Below are positions 49,282 to 56,460 of a DNA stretch of 58,225 nt, piece by piece; the first letter of the stretch is position 1, and the number at the start of each line of letters is the position of its first letter. The position numbers were made by a program, and so were the translations under genes. A model generated the notes under the pieces. It was given only the letters and a program-made list of their open reading frames with translations. It was not told the DNA's origin and did not search any database. The DNA comes from JBBQRS01 sp038214535 (GTDB lineage: Bacteria > Chloroflexota > Anaerolineae > CG2-30-64-16), in assembly GCA_038214535.1 (NCBI GenBank), contig JBBQRS010000015.1:1-58225 (forward strand), given 5' to 3'.

Positions 49282-50283
49282 CTACTCCTCTGCGTCCTCG
49301 ACAAACCCCACCGGCATGTCGCTCTCCGGCGGGGCATAGCGCGCCCACAGGTCGTCGGCGATGGCGACGGGGTCGCTCTTCACGTCGTAGCGCGCGAAGT
49401 ACTGGCACAGGCGCAGCACGTCACGGCCCAGGATGGCGCGCGCATCGGGGTTGGTCGCCGGCTCGATGGCCTGCGGGAAATCAATGATCTTGATCTCCCC
49501 CTCCCAGTATAGCACGTTATAAGCCGACAGGTCGCCATGCACACGGCCCAGCGAGAGCATCAGTTCGACGTTGTGGAGCAACCGGTCGAAGAGCGGCCGC
49601 GCCTCGCGCTTGCGCAGTTGCACCTCGGCCAGCGCCGGCGCCGGTGCGCCCACCGCGCCCACGTACTCCATCAGGATCGTATTGTTGCCCATCGCGATCG
49701 GGCGCGGCGCATCACCGCCCGCCGCGCACAGCCGCGTCAGCAGATCATACTCGTAGGCCAGCCATGAGGTATGCTGGATATCCTTGCCCTTGCGCGTGCC
49801 CTGGTAGACCGCGCGCAGGGCGCGCCGGTCGCCCACGGGTTTGCCGCGCGCATCGAGCAGGGCGCGCCCCTGGCGATAGCGGCTGTCGTTGCGCAGGTTG
49901 CGGAACTGGCGCGGGCGATAGACCTTCGCCGCCAGCAACTCAAGCCCGGTATCGGGGTGCGCCGCGCAGCAATAGACGTTGGCCTCCTTGCCGCCCTTCA
50001 CCCGGTGCAACACGTCGGTGATCTTCTTGTCGTCGTAGAACGGCCCCAGCCAGCTCAGAATCCACACCCGCTCGTAGCGCGAGCCGTGGAACGTCGGGTT
50101 GAAGCTGCCATCGGCCACCGCCGGTTTCGTGTCAATGTGCGTGAGGATGTCATCCACCACCACGTGATCCGATCGATTGACGCCGCGCTTGCGGAGTCGC
50201 CCCTTCGCATGGGGTTGCGCCTCCGGCAGCGCCATCGGGTCAAAATCCTCATCCAGCCACTGCTTCTGATCGTATCGAGTCAA
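49282..50283 (-). CDS. RIO-type serine/threonine protein kinase
   Basis: 333 aa from a TTG start at 50283, chosen because AGGAG lies eight bases upstream. The frame extends to a GTG in the repeat at 50313. Nucleotide loop VKGGKEANVYCC (near 97-106), Lys120 in LAAKVYRPR, catalytic loop GRVHGDLSAYNVLYW (Asp251, Asn256) and metal loop KIIDFPQA (Asp268). These are the diagnostic motifs of the RIO family, best known from archaea and eukaryotes for ribosome maturation. The bacterial role is unknown. A small promoter-ORF-terminator unit lies upstream on the same strand. The TAG stop is in purine-rich repeat sequence. Confidence 0.93.
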   Translation of the reverse strand: MTRYDQKQWLDEDFDPMALPEAQPHAKGRLRKRGVNRSDHVVVDDILTHIDTKPAVADGSFNPTFHGSRYERVWILSWLGPFYDDKKITDVLHRVKGGKEANVYCCAAHPDTGLELLAAKVYRPRQFRNLRNDSRYRQGRALLDARGKPVGDRRALRAVYQGTRKGKDIQHTSWLAYEYDLLTRLCAAGGDAPRPIAMGNNTILMEYVGAVGAPAPALAEVQLRKREARPLFDRLLHNVELMLSLGRVHGDLSAYNVLYWEGEIKIIDFPQAIEPATNPDARAILGRDVLRLCQYFARYDVKSDPVAIADDLWARYAPPESDMPVGFVEDAEE

Positions 50284-50305
50284 CTCACTTGCTCCTGGAA
50301 GACCT

Positions 50306-50449
50306 TTTGCCACGAATTACACGAATTTTCACGAATTATTTTAATTCATGTACGTCGGTATTCTAGCAAAGGATTGGCAACGAATGACACGATCAATACA
50401 CTCTTTTCTTGAAAGAAAATTCGTGTAATCCGTGTAATTCGTGGCAAAA
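50306..50449. repeat. Inverted repeat (TTGCCACGAATTACACGAATT family)
   Basis: TTGCCACGAATTACACGAAT (50307) pairs with ATTCGTGTAATCCGTGTAAT...GTGGCAAAA, ending at about 50449. A further internal CAACGAATGACACG unit is present. It lies between the terminator at 50446-50481 and the RIO kinase start. Confidence 0.85.
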
Positions 50450-50481
50450 TAAAACAGCCACGGAGCCGGTGCGTCCGTGGC
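50446..50481 (-). terminator. Rho-independent terminator
   Basis: On the minus strand GCCACGGA-N9-TCCGTGGC (50481 to 50457) is followed directly by TGTTTTATTTT. An 8-bp GC-rich stem plus T-tract on the strand of the 21-codon ORF, 26 bases after its stop codon. Confidence 0.8.
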
Positions 50482-50506
50482 CGCGCGGGGAAGCGAGAAG
50501 AACGCG

Positions 50507-50572
50507 CTAGCGCGTGGGCCGAGGGCGCACACCGGCAGACACCCAACCTGCATTTTCGACAACTTTGCACAT
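50507..50572 (-). CDS. 21-codon ORF with strong ribosome binding site (leader peptide or small protein)
   Basis: ATG at 50572 is preceded by AAAGGAGG with 7-nt spacing, as good as any start in the window. The peptide is MCKVVENAGWVSAGVRPRPT plus a final Arg, then TAG, which lies in the palindrome ACGCGCTAGCGCGT (50502-50515). Upstream on the same strand are a near-consensus promoter (50684-50655) and a hairpin (50642-50610); downstream is a Rho-independent terminator. The predicted transcript is about 200 nt and ends before the RIO kinase gene. It is either a leader peptide controlling the kinase gene or an independent small protein/RNA gene. I do not recognise a family. Confidence 0.65.
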   Translation of the reverse strand: MCKVVENAGWVSAGVRPRPTR

Positions 50573-50609
50573 GTGTGGCCCTCCTTTCTGATGGAATTTC
50601 ACTGGCTTC

Positions 50610-50642
50610 ACAAACCCGGTTTTTTAGAAAAACCGGGTTTGT
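50610..50642 (-). promoter_or_regulatory. Hairpin at the 5' end of the small transcript
   Basis: ACAAACCCGGTTTTT and AAAAACCGGGTTTGT (50610-50624, 50628-50642), 15 perfect pairs and a 3-nt loop. It begins about six bases after the predicted transcription start, so the RNA would carry a 5'-terminal hairpin. Same family as 37493-37535 and 54133-54165. Confidence 0.85.
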
Positions 50643-50654
50643 CACTACGGTGCA

Positions 50655-50684
50655 AGTGTAGCACAGGCTTTCCCGGCCTGTCAA
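50655..50684 (-). promoter_or_regulatory. Promoter TTGACA-N18-TACACT with extended -10
   Basis: On the minus strand TTGACA (50684-50679), 18-bp spacer, TGC-TACACT (-10 at 50660-50655, preceded by TG). Predicted start near 50648. It drives the 21-codon ORF transcript. Confidence 0.8.
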
Positions 50685-50778
50685 GTTCCGCGCGCCGCGC
50701 ACATTATGCTATAATCCATCCACAATCTTGCGGTTAAGGCGTGCAGGTAGATTCCGCGGATGCGCCAGGAGCGTGCAT

Positions 50779-50904
50779 ATGAAATGGCAGGATAGGCGGA
50801 CGATATTGGAAATCATCAGACGTTTACTCGCGCTCTTCACGGTGGAAACACCGGAACACGCGCTTTGGATTGTCGAAGAAAATCGGGTAAGAATCAGATT
50901 TTAG
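50779..50904 (+). CDS. Small ORF (41 aa), hypothetical
   Basis: ATG at 50779 with AGGAG (50767-50771) at 7-nt spacing. A TATAAT lies at 50710-50715. The peptide begins MKWQDRRTILEIIRRLLALF and ends ENRVRIRF; it is an amphipathic, basic helix-rich sequence. It precedes the Rieske oxygenase gene by 34 nt and may be co-transcribed. Family unknown. Confidence 0.5.
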   Translation: MKWQDRRTILEIIRRLLALFTVETPEHALWIVEENRVRIRF

Positions 50905-50938
50905 TTCATGTGTGGCGTGGGATAGAGACAAGAGTTTT

Positions 50939-51925
50939 ATGATCCCCAACCAATGGTACGTCCTCCTCGAATCAGCGGAGGTCAAGAGCAAGCCCGTGGG
51001 CGTCACGCGCCTGGGGCAGAAGATGGTGTTCTGGCGCGACGGCGCCGGCAAGGTGATCTGCATGGCCGACAAGTGCTGTCACCGTGGCATCGAGTTGAGC
51101 ACCGGCAAGGTGCTGGAGAACGGCCGGTTGCAATGCCCGTTCCACGGCTTCGAGTACGACTCCACCGGCCGCGTGACCGTGATCCCCGCGAACGGCAAGG
51201 CGGCCCCCGTGCCGCAAGCCTTCCACGTGCCGCCCTATCCCACCCACGAGGCGCACGGGTTCATCTGGGTCTGGTGGGGCTACAACCCGCCCGCCGACCT
51301 GGCCCCGCCGGAATGGTTCGCGGACATTGACGACTCGCTCTACTACAAGACGGCGCACGACCCCTGGGACACGCACTACTCGCGCGTGATCGAGAACCAG
51401 CTCGATGTCGTCCACGTCCCCTTCATCCACGCCAACAGCATCGGGCGCGGCAATCGCACGCTGGTCGAAGGGCCGGGGATGAAGTGGGTGAGCCCGAACG
51501 CGTTCAACATCTACACCTACAACAAGCTCGACGACGGGACGCCGCCCCGCACCAGCACGGAGGTGCCCGTGCCCAACCCCAACCACGACTTCCGGCTCGA
51601 GTTCATCTTCCCCAACCTGTGGCAGAACCACATCAGCGACCAGATGCGCGCCGTGATTGCCTTCGTGCCGGTTGACGAGACGCACACGATGGTCTATCTG
51701 CGCGCTTATCAGAAGATCATGACGCTGCCCGTGCTGCGCGACGCGATGGGCTACCTGCTCCTGCCCTTCAACCTCTACGTCGCCCACCAGGATCGGCGCG
51801 TCGTCAACACGCACCAGCCGCCCGCCTCGGCGCTGCGCATGGACGAGCAACTGATCCGCGGCGACCGCCCCGTCATCGAGTACCGGCGGCGGCGCGAGGA
51901 GCTGATGAAGGAAGCGGCGGGGTAA
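50939..51925 (+). CDS. Rieske [2Fe-2S] aromatic ring-hydroxylating oxygenase-like protein
   Basis: 328 aa from ATG 50939 (MIPNQWYVLLESAEV), the usual start of this family. Rieske cluster ligands Cys46-x-His48 (KCCHRG) and Cys66-x2-His69 (LQCPFHG). Mononuclear iron site in ENQLDVVHVPFIH with Asp156, His159 and His164. This is the alpha-subunit layout of phenoxybenzoate/vanillate-type Rieske oxygenases. No reductase gene is nearby, so electrons must come from elsewhere. Substrate unknown. A frame extension to 50912 lacks a ribosome binding site. Confidence 0.93.
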   Translation: MIPNQWYVLLESAEVKSKPVGVTRLGQKMVFWRDGAGKVICMADKCCHRGIELSTGKVLENGRLQCPFHGFEYDSTGRVTVIPANGKAAPVPQAFHVPPYPTHEAHGFIWVWWGYNPPADLAPPEWFADIDDSLYYKTAHDPWDTHYSRVIENQLDVVHVPFIHANSIGRGNRTLVEGPGMKWVSPNAFNIYTYNKLDDGTPPRTSTEVPVPNPNHDFRLEFIFPNLWQNHISDQMRAVIAFVPVDETHTMVYLRAYQKIMTLPVLRDAMGYLLLPFNLYVAHQDRRVVNTHQPPASALRMDEQLIRGDRPVIEYRRRREELMKEAAG

Positions 51926-51927
51926 CG

Positions 51928-52015
51928 TTTGGACCACTAAAGACACGAAAGGGCGCGAAAAACGCGAAAGGTTTTTCGCGCCTTTCGCGTTCTTTCGTTT
52001 ACTTCGTGGTCCAAA
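51928..52015. repeat. Inverted repeat between convergent genes
   Basis: TTTGGACCACTAAAGACACG (51928) pairs with CTTCGTGGTCCAAA, ending at 52015, with an inner GCGCGAAAAACGCGAAAGGT / CGCGCCTTTCGCG part. It begins two bases after the oxygenase TAA region and is a possible bidirectional terminator. Confidence 0.9.
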
Positions 52016-52062
52016 ACACGCCGCGTCCCGGCGACCGTTGCGAGACGCGGCGTTCGGGTCAC

Positions 52063-52623
52063 TTAGCGGGGCGCGGGAACGTGCCCCAGAATCTGCTCGC
52101 GGATCACCGCGTTGACCCACTTGCGGATGTTCGCGAACTGCCAGCCCAGCCCCACGGCGGCCAGCACGATCCAGATGATCAGCGGCAAGAAGCCGCCATC
52201 CGCGATCGTCATGCGGTTGAACATATTCATCCCCGGCAGCAGCTCGTTGATGCCGTCCATCACCAGCCCGGCGCCGCCGATGGCGGAGATCGCGATGATG
52301 TAGGGGTCGAAGAAGAGGGCCACCGCGAACACGCCGATCACCGCGCCGACCACCGCGAAGATGACCGACAGGAAACTGCCCAAACCCAACGCCGAGGCAA
52401 TCGCCAGCCCCACCAGCGCGCCGCCGGCGATGCCCAGCAGCAGCCGCGCAAACGGGGCCAGGAAGTTGCTCAACAGCGCGAAGACGATCGCGCCGATGAT
52501 CCCGAACACTAACGGCAGGAAGCCGGTGGTCGAGCCGGTGAAGAGGCTGGCGAACCACACGCCGATGCCCGCGCCGATGAACGCATAAAAGATCAGGCGG
52601 AACGCGTAGAACCGGTGCGCCAT
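52063..52623 (-). CDS. Multi-pass membrane protein (DUF4203-like)
   Basis: 186 aa. About six hydrophobic segments, for example FYAFIGAGIGVWFASLF, PLVFGIIGAIVFALLSNF, LLGIAGGALVGLAIASALGL, VIFAVVGAVIGVFAVALFF, and LIIWIVLAAVGLGWQF. Gly-rich helices with D-P-Y and N-E-L-L-P-G-M loops resemble DUF4203-type proteins. Probably in the inner membrane; no transport or enzyme motif. Its 5' end borders the CATCCGTGT tandem repeat. Confidence 0.75.
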   Translation of the reverse strand: MAHRFYAFRLIFYAFIGAGIGVWFASLFTGSTTGFLPLVFGIIGAIVFALLSNFLAPFARLLLGIAGGALVGLAIASALGLGSFLSVIFAVVGAVIGVFAVALFFDPYIIAISAIGGAGLVMDGINELLPGMNMFNRMTIADGGFLPLIIWIVLAAVGLGWQFANIRKWVNAVIREQILGHVPAPR

Positions 52624-52680
52624 CCGTGTCAGCCCATCCGTGTCAGCCCGCCCATCCGTGTTGGCCCATCCGTGTTAGCC
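52621..52680. repeat. CATCCGTGTYAGC tandem repeat
   Basis: Four to five degenerate units CATCCGTGT(C/T)(A/G)GCC in 60 bases. It starts at the start codon of the membrane protein gene. Shared with 27239-27290 and with the arm at 281-292. From 52681 to 52840 a TATACT box (about 52728) is seen but nothing else. Confidence 0.8.
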
Positions 52681-52854
52681 CCTCCATGCCCACCACACCA
52701 ACACGATACAATGTGCTTACAAGTACTATACTTGGATTACCGGAACGGGAATCCCCCTTACATCAGCCGGCGACGACGGCGCGATACTTGTGCCGCGCCA
52801 TAAGTCTTGCCAGCTTTTGCCATCGGCGCGTTATTTTCGTGAGGAGGCCTGTAG

Positions 52855-54108
52855 ATGTCTCGACAGTTCTCTGTACTGCGTCGCGCCGCACTGTTCGCCG
52901 TCACCGCGGCCCTGTTGCTGACCCCCATCAGCGCGTTCGCCCAGGGCGGCGGCCCGCTCAAAGCGGATCAGTTCCGCAACCCGCTGGCCTTCAACCTGAG
53001 CGCCCCGGCCGCGCAAGCGGCGTTGCAAGCCGCCGACGTCTCCCCGCAAGACGCCACTTTCGAAGTGATCGCCGAGGGGCTGAACAACCCCCGCGGCCTC
53101 GATCTCACCATCAAGAACCAACTCTACGTGGCCGAAGCCGGCGTCGGTGGAACTGACCCTTCGTCCTGCGTACCTAATCCTGAAGATCCTACTGCGGAAG
53201 TCTGTGCCGGGAATACCAGCTCGGTGACGCGCATCAACCTGAACAACGGCGCGGTCAGCCGCGTGGCGACGGGCTTTCCCTCTGGGGCCGGTCCCGACGG
53301 CTCGGGAGCCGGGGGGCTTTCCGATGTGTCCTTCAGCGGCGGCGGCAACTTCGGCATCATCAACCTGGGCGGCGATCCGGCCATCCGGGAGACCTTCGGG
53401 ATGGGGTTCGGCCGTGAGGTCAAGAACCCGCAAAGCCCGAAGTGGCGCTACACGGTGGACGTATCGCAGCATGAGGCCGATGCGAACCCCGACGGCGGCG
53501 CAATTGACTCGAACCCGTACTCGATCGCCGGGATCAGCGGCACGGAAGCGGTGGTAGCGGACGCGGGCGCGAACGCCCTGCTCAAAACGAACGCCGCGAC
53601 CCAGACGGTCACGACCCTGGCCGTCTTCCCGCCGCGCATCGTGCCGGTGGATCCGATGATTCAGGATATGTTCGGCCTGCCGCCCGAGATGCCGGCCGAA
53701 GCCGTGCCGAACGCGGTAGTGATTGGGCCCGACGGCGCGGCCTACGTGGGTCTGTTGGGCGGGTTCCCGTTCACGCCGGGTTACACCAGTGTATACCGGG
53801 TCGCCATGGATGGCAGCATGACGATGTTCGAAGACGGCTTCACGGCGATCATTGACATCGCCTTCGACGCCGCCGGCAACCTCTACGTGCTGGAAATCGC
53901 CAAAAACGGGCTCCTGGGCTGTGAGATCTTCGGCGACTGCACGGGCGCGCTGATCAAGGTGGACAAGATCACCGGCGTCCGCACCGAGATCGCGAGCGAA
54001 GGGCTGGTCGCCCCCGGCGGCGTGGTCGTTGCCGCCGACGGTTCAGTCTTCGTGAGCAATTTCAGCGTCATGCCCGGCATCGGCCAGGTGGTGAAGATCA
54101 CGCCGTAA
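52855..54108 (+). CDS. ScyD/ScyE family protein (secreted beta-propeller)
   Basis: 417 aa. GAGGAGG lies upstream of ATG 52855. Signal peptide MSRQFSVLRRAALFAVTAAL..., cleavage near AFAQ. NHL-like propeller with FEVIAEGLNNPRGLDLTIKN, LYVAEAGVGGTDPSSC, PNAVVIGPDGAAYVGLLGGF, IDIAFDAAGNLYVLEIAKNG and APGGVVVAADGSVFVSNFSV. This layout is that of ScyD/ScyE proteins, first named in scytonemin clusters of cyanobacteria but widespread in other bacteria. Exported; substrate unknown. No other scytonemin gene is present, so the name reflects fold only. Confidence 0.88.
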   Translation: MSRQFSVLRRAALFAVTAALLLTPISAFAQGGGPLKADQFRNPLAFNLSAPAAQAALQAADVSPQDATFEVIAEGLNNPRGLDLTIKNQLYVAEAGVGGTDPSSCVPNPEDPTAEVCAGNTSSVTRINLNNGAVSRVATGFPSGAGPDGSGAGGLSDVSFSGGGNFGIINLGGDPAIRETFGMGFGREVKNPQSPKWRYTVDVSQHEADANPDGGAIDSNPYSIAGISGTEAVVADAGANALLKTNAATQTVTTLAVFPPRIVPVDPMIQDMFGLPPEMPAEAVPNAVVIGPDGAAYVGLLGGFPFTPGYTSVYRVAMDGSMTMFEDGFTAIIDIAFDAAGNLYVLEIAKNGLLGCEIFGDCTGALIKVDKITGVRTEIASEGLVAPGGVVVAADGSVFVSNFSVMPGIGQVVKITP

Positions 54109-54132
54109 GGCAGAGGCCAGAAGTCAGAAGTG

Positions 54133-54165
54133 AGAAACCCGGTTTCTTCGAGAAACCGGGTTTCT
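54133..54165 (+). terminator. AGAAACCCGGTTTCT hairpin, possible terminator
   Basis: AGAAACCCGGTTTCT (54133-54147), loop TCG, AGAAACCGGGTTTCT (54151-54165), then TGTTGTG. 15 perfect pairs, 25 bases after the ScyD-like stop. The tail is only weakly T-rich, so termination is possible but not certain. Member of the AAACCCGGTTT hairpin family. Confidence 0.6.
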
Positions 54166-54214
54166 TGTTGTGAGGCCTCCTCTGCACCTCTCCACCTTCG
54201 CTCCTCCGCCCTCC

Positions 54215-54820
54215 CTACGCCTCCGCGTCACGCGCGCCCACGAGATCGCGGCGGAACCACGCCAGCGCCAGCCCGTTGACCGCCGCGGGGAGCGCGCCCA
54301 GCGCCAGCAGGTCGGTCATGTGGTCCAGCGTCTCCCCGGTCACCAGCGTCAGCAGCAGCCAGCCCAGCGCGCTCGCCAGCAGCCAGATCACCATGCCGCG
54401 CCGGTTGGGCCGCAGCACCAGCAGTTGCGCCGCGCCGAGGATGAAGCCGGTCACCGCGCCGCCCAGCAGCAGTTGGAACGGCAAGACGGGCGTGCGCATC
54501 CCCGTGAGGCGAAATGCAAAGGTCGTGCCCGCCCACAGCCCTGCCGTCGTCGCGACGATCCACCACCCGGCGCGCGGGATACGCCCGCGCAGCAGCAGCC
54601 ATTGCGCGACCCCGATGGCCGCGCCGAAGATGGCGAACATCGCATAGCCCGCAAAGTGATCTTCGTTGAAATCGGGGATGACGCCGTTCGCGACGTAGAT
54701 GAACAGGTACATCGCGGCCATGCCGACGATCACCGCCAGCGCGCTGCCGCCGATCCAGGCGAGGTAATGCCCGAGGCCAAACGTCCGCTCCCGCGCAGGT
54801 TGCAAAATCACATCTTCCAT
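54215..54820 (-). CDS. Multi-pass membrane protein, unknown family
   Basis: 201 aa from ATG 54820 with GGAGG at five-base spacing. The frame is open to 54937, but that part is repeat-derived and rejected. It starts MEDVILQPARERTFGLGHYL. Six hydrophobic segments include WIGGSALAVIVGMAAMYLFI, GYAMFAIFGAAIGVAQWLLL, LLLGGAVTGFILGAAQLLVL and MVIWLLASALGWLLLTLV. The function is unknown. The last residues ARDAEA and the TAG stop are in a GACGCGGAGGCGTAGGGAGG-type repeat. Confidence 0.75.
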   Translation of the reverse strand: MEDVILQPARERTFGLGHYLAWIGGSALAVIVGMAAMYLFIYVANGVIPDFNEDHFAGYAMFAIFGAAIGVAQWLLLRGRIPRAGWWIVATTAGLWAGTTFAFRLTGMRTPVLPFQLLLGGAVTGFILGAAQLLVLRPNRRGMVIWLLASALGWLLLTLVTGETLDHMTDLLALGALPAAVNGLALAWFRRDLVGARDAEA

Positions 54821-54842
54821 CGCAACCTCCCTTCCCAAGGAG

Positions 54843-55018
54843 TTTACCACGAAGGAACGAAGAAACGAAGGGAGGAGGCAGGAAAACAAGGAGACAAGGA
54901 TACAAGTACACAAGTACACAAGTAGCCAAGGAGCCAAGAACCAGGCTCCTCACCCTTGTTTCCCTGTCTCCTTGTTTACTTATCTACTTTTCTCCTTCCT
55001 TCGTTTCTTCGTGGTGAA
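54843..55018. repeat. Long inverted repeat overlapping the MFS gene 3' end
   Basis: TTTACCACGAAGGAACGAAG (54843) pairs with the CTTCGTTTCTTCGTGGTGAA end at 55018. Inner AGGAGACAAGGATACAAGTA units face TTGTTTCCCTGTCTCCTTGT. It includes the last codons and TAG of the MFS gene (54984). Confidence 0.9.
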
Positions 55019-56375
55019 AGTTCCCGCGCGCGAGGGACGCGAAGACGCCGGCGAAGCAGAGGGCGGCGAAGATGATGAACGCGACGCGCATCGCCGTCAA
55101 GAACGCGGGGTACACCTCCGGGGTGATCTGCACCGGGCCGATGAAGAGGGCGAAGAGCAGCATCGTCACGCCCAGGCTGAGCATCTGGCCGGTGAGCCGC
55201 ATGGTGCCCAGCGTGGCCGACGCGACGCCATAATCGGGCCGCGCCACCGAGCTCATCACCGCGTTGGTGTTGGGCGATGAGAAGAGCGCAAAGCCGAACC
55301 CCAGCAGCACCAGGCTGCCGATCAGCAAGACGAGCGGCGTGTTCGGGCCGACGAAGATCAGCGTCGCCAACCCGGTCGCGGTGATCGCCATCCCCGCCGA
55401 GGCCACGATGCGCGACTCGACCCGGTCGGAGAGGCGGCCCGCTGCGGGCGAGAAGAGCGCCTGCATCACCGGCTGCGCCACCAGCACCAGCCCCGCCGCC
55501 TGTGGCGGCAGCGCGCGGATATATTGCAGGTAGAGACTGAGCAGAAAGCCGACCGCCGTGGTCGCGCTGTAGTTGATCAGCGCGGCCAGGTTCGACATCG
55601 TGAAGACCCGGTTGTGCCGGAAGAGCCCGATATTCAACACCGGGTTCGCGACGCGCTGCTCCCACGCGACGAAGGCGACCAGCCCCGCGGCTCCGGCGAG
55701 CATCAGCGCACCGCCCTCACGCCCCGGCAGCCGCGACAGCCCGAACATGGTCGCGGCCACCGCCGCCCCGTAGATCAGCGAGCCGGCCAGGTCGAACGAC
55801 TGCCCCTTCGCCTCGGCCCATTCCGCGGGGATGCGCCACGCCAGCGCCGCCGCGACGAGCGCCAGCCCGGCGCTCACCAGGAAGATGCTGCGCCAACCGA
55901 AGTTCTGCGTCAGCACGCCGCCCAGGAACGGCCCCGCCGACAGCCCCGTGTAGACCGCCGCGGTGTTGATCCCCAACACGCGGCCGCGCTCGCCTGGCGG
56001 GAAACTGGAGGTGAGGATCGCCGTGCTGGTGGCGAAGAGCAACGCCGCGCCGAGCCCCTGGATCACCCGCACGGCCAGCAGCGCCTCGCCCGACCGGACG
56101 ACCATCGCCAGGATGTAAGAGACCACGCTGACCAACAGGCCGAGGATGAAGAAGCGCTTGCGGCCGTGGATGTCGGCCAGCCGGCCCAGCGGCACCAGCA
56201 GCATCGCCGCGGCCAGCGTGAACGCCGTCGGCACCCAGCTCAACTGCACCGCGGTCATCGCCAGCTCGTTGCCGATGGTGGGCAGCGCGATGTTCAGCGC
56301 CGACCCCATGAAGGCCGACAGGAACGCCGCGACCACCGTCGCCGTCAAGATAGAGCGTAGTTCGCGTTGTGACAT
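54984..56375 (-). CDS. MFS transporter (DHA2/EmrB-like)
   Basis: 463 aa from ATG 56375 (MSQRELRSILTATVVAAFLS). The frame is open to 56411. No convincing ribosome binding site. Twelve to fourteen membrane segments, with the MFS loop motif GRLADIHGRKRFFILGLLVS near residue 65, RVIQGLGAALLFATSTAILT, ERGRVLGINTAAVYTGLSAG (motif C region) and a second-half GRLSDRVESRIV. Likely a proton-driven drug or metabolite efflux pump. The final NFHHEETKEGEK is translated from the ACCACGAAG repeat, so the stop codon is repeat-derived. Confidence 0.9.
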   Translation of the reverse strand: MSQRELRSILTATVVAAFLSAFMGSALNIALPTIGNELAMTAVQLSWVPTAFTLAAAMLLVPLGRLADIHGRKRFFILGLLVSVVSYILAMVVRSGEALLAVRVIQGLGAALLFATSTAILTSSFPPGERGRVLGINTAAVYTGLSAGPFLGGVLTQNFGWRSIFLVSAGLALVAAALAWRIPAEWAEAKGQSFDLAGSLIYGAAVAATMFGLSRLPGREGGALMLAGAAGLVAFVAWEQRVANPVLNIGLFRHNRVFTMSNLAALINYSATTAVGFLLSLYLQYIRALPPQAAGLVLVAQPVMQALFSPAAGRLSDRVESRIVASAGMAITATGLATLIFVGPNTPLVLLIGSLVLLGFGFALFSSPNTNAVMSSVARPDYGVASATLGTMRLTGQMLSLGVTMLLFALFIGPVQITPEVYPAFLTAMRVAFIIFAALCFAGVFASLARGNFHHEETKEGEK

Positions 56376-56399
56376 GGAGGGTAATTTACCACGGAGGGG

Positions 56400-56460
56400 G
56401 CAGGGAAACAAGGAGATAAGGGACAGGCGCCTGGTCCATGCCTACTTGTTTCCTTGTACC
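56400..56460. repeat. ACAAGGAAACAAG inverted repeat at the carboxylesterase 3' end
   Basis: CAGGGAAACAAGGAGATAAG (56400) faces CTACTTGTTTCCTTGTACCT (56441). Between them is the near-palindrome GGACAGGCGCCTGGTCC. The right arm includes the esterase TAG stop and its last codons. Confidence 0.8.

Noticed and set aside
52626..53156. 176-codon plus-strand frame over the start of the ScyD-like gene
   Set aside because: Repeat-derived N-terminus and out of frame with the propeller gene, which has a signal peptide and GAGGAGG.
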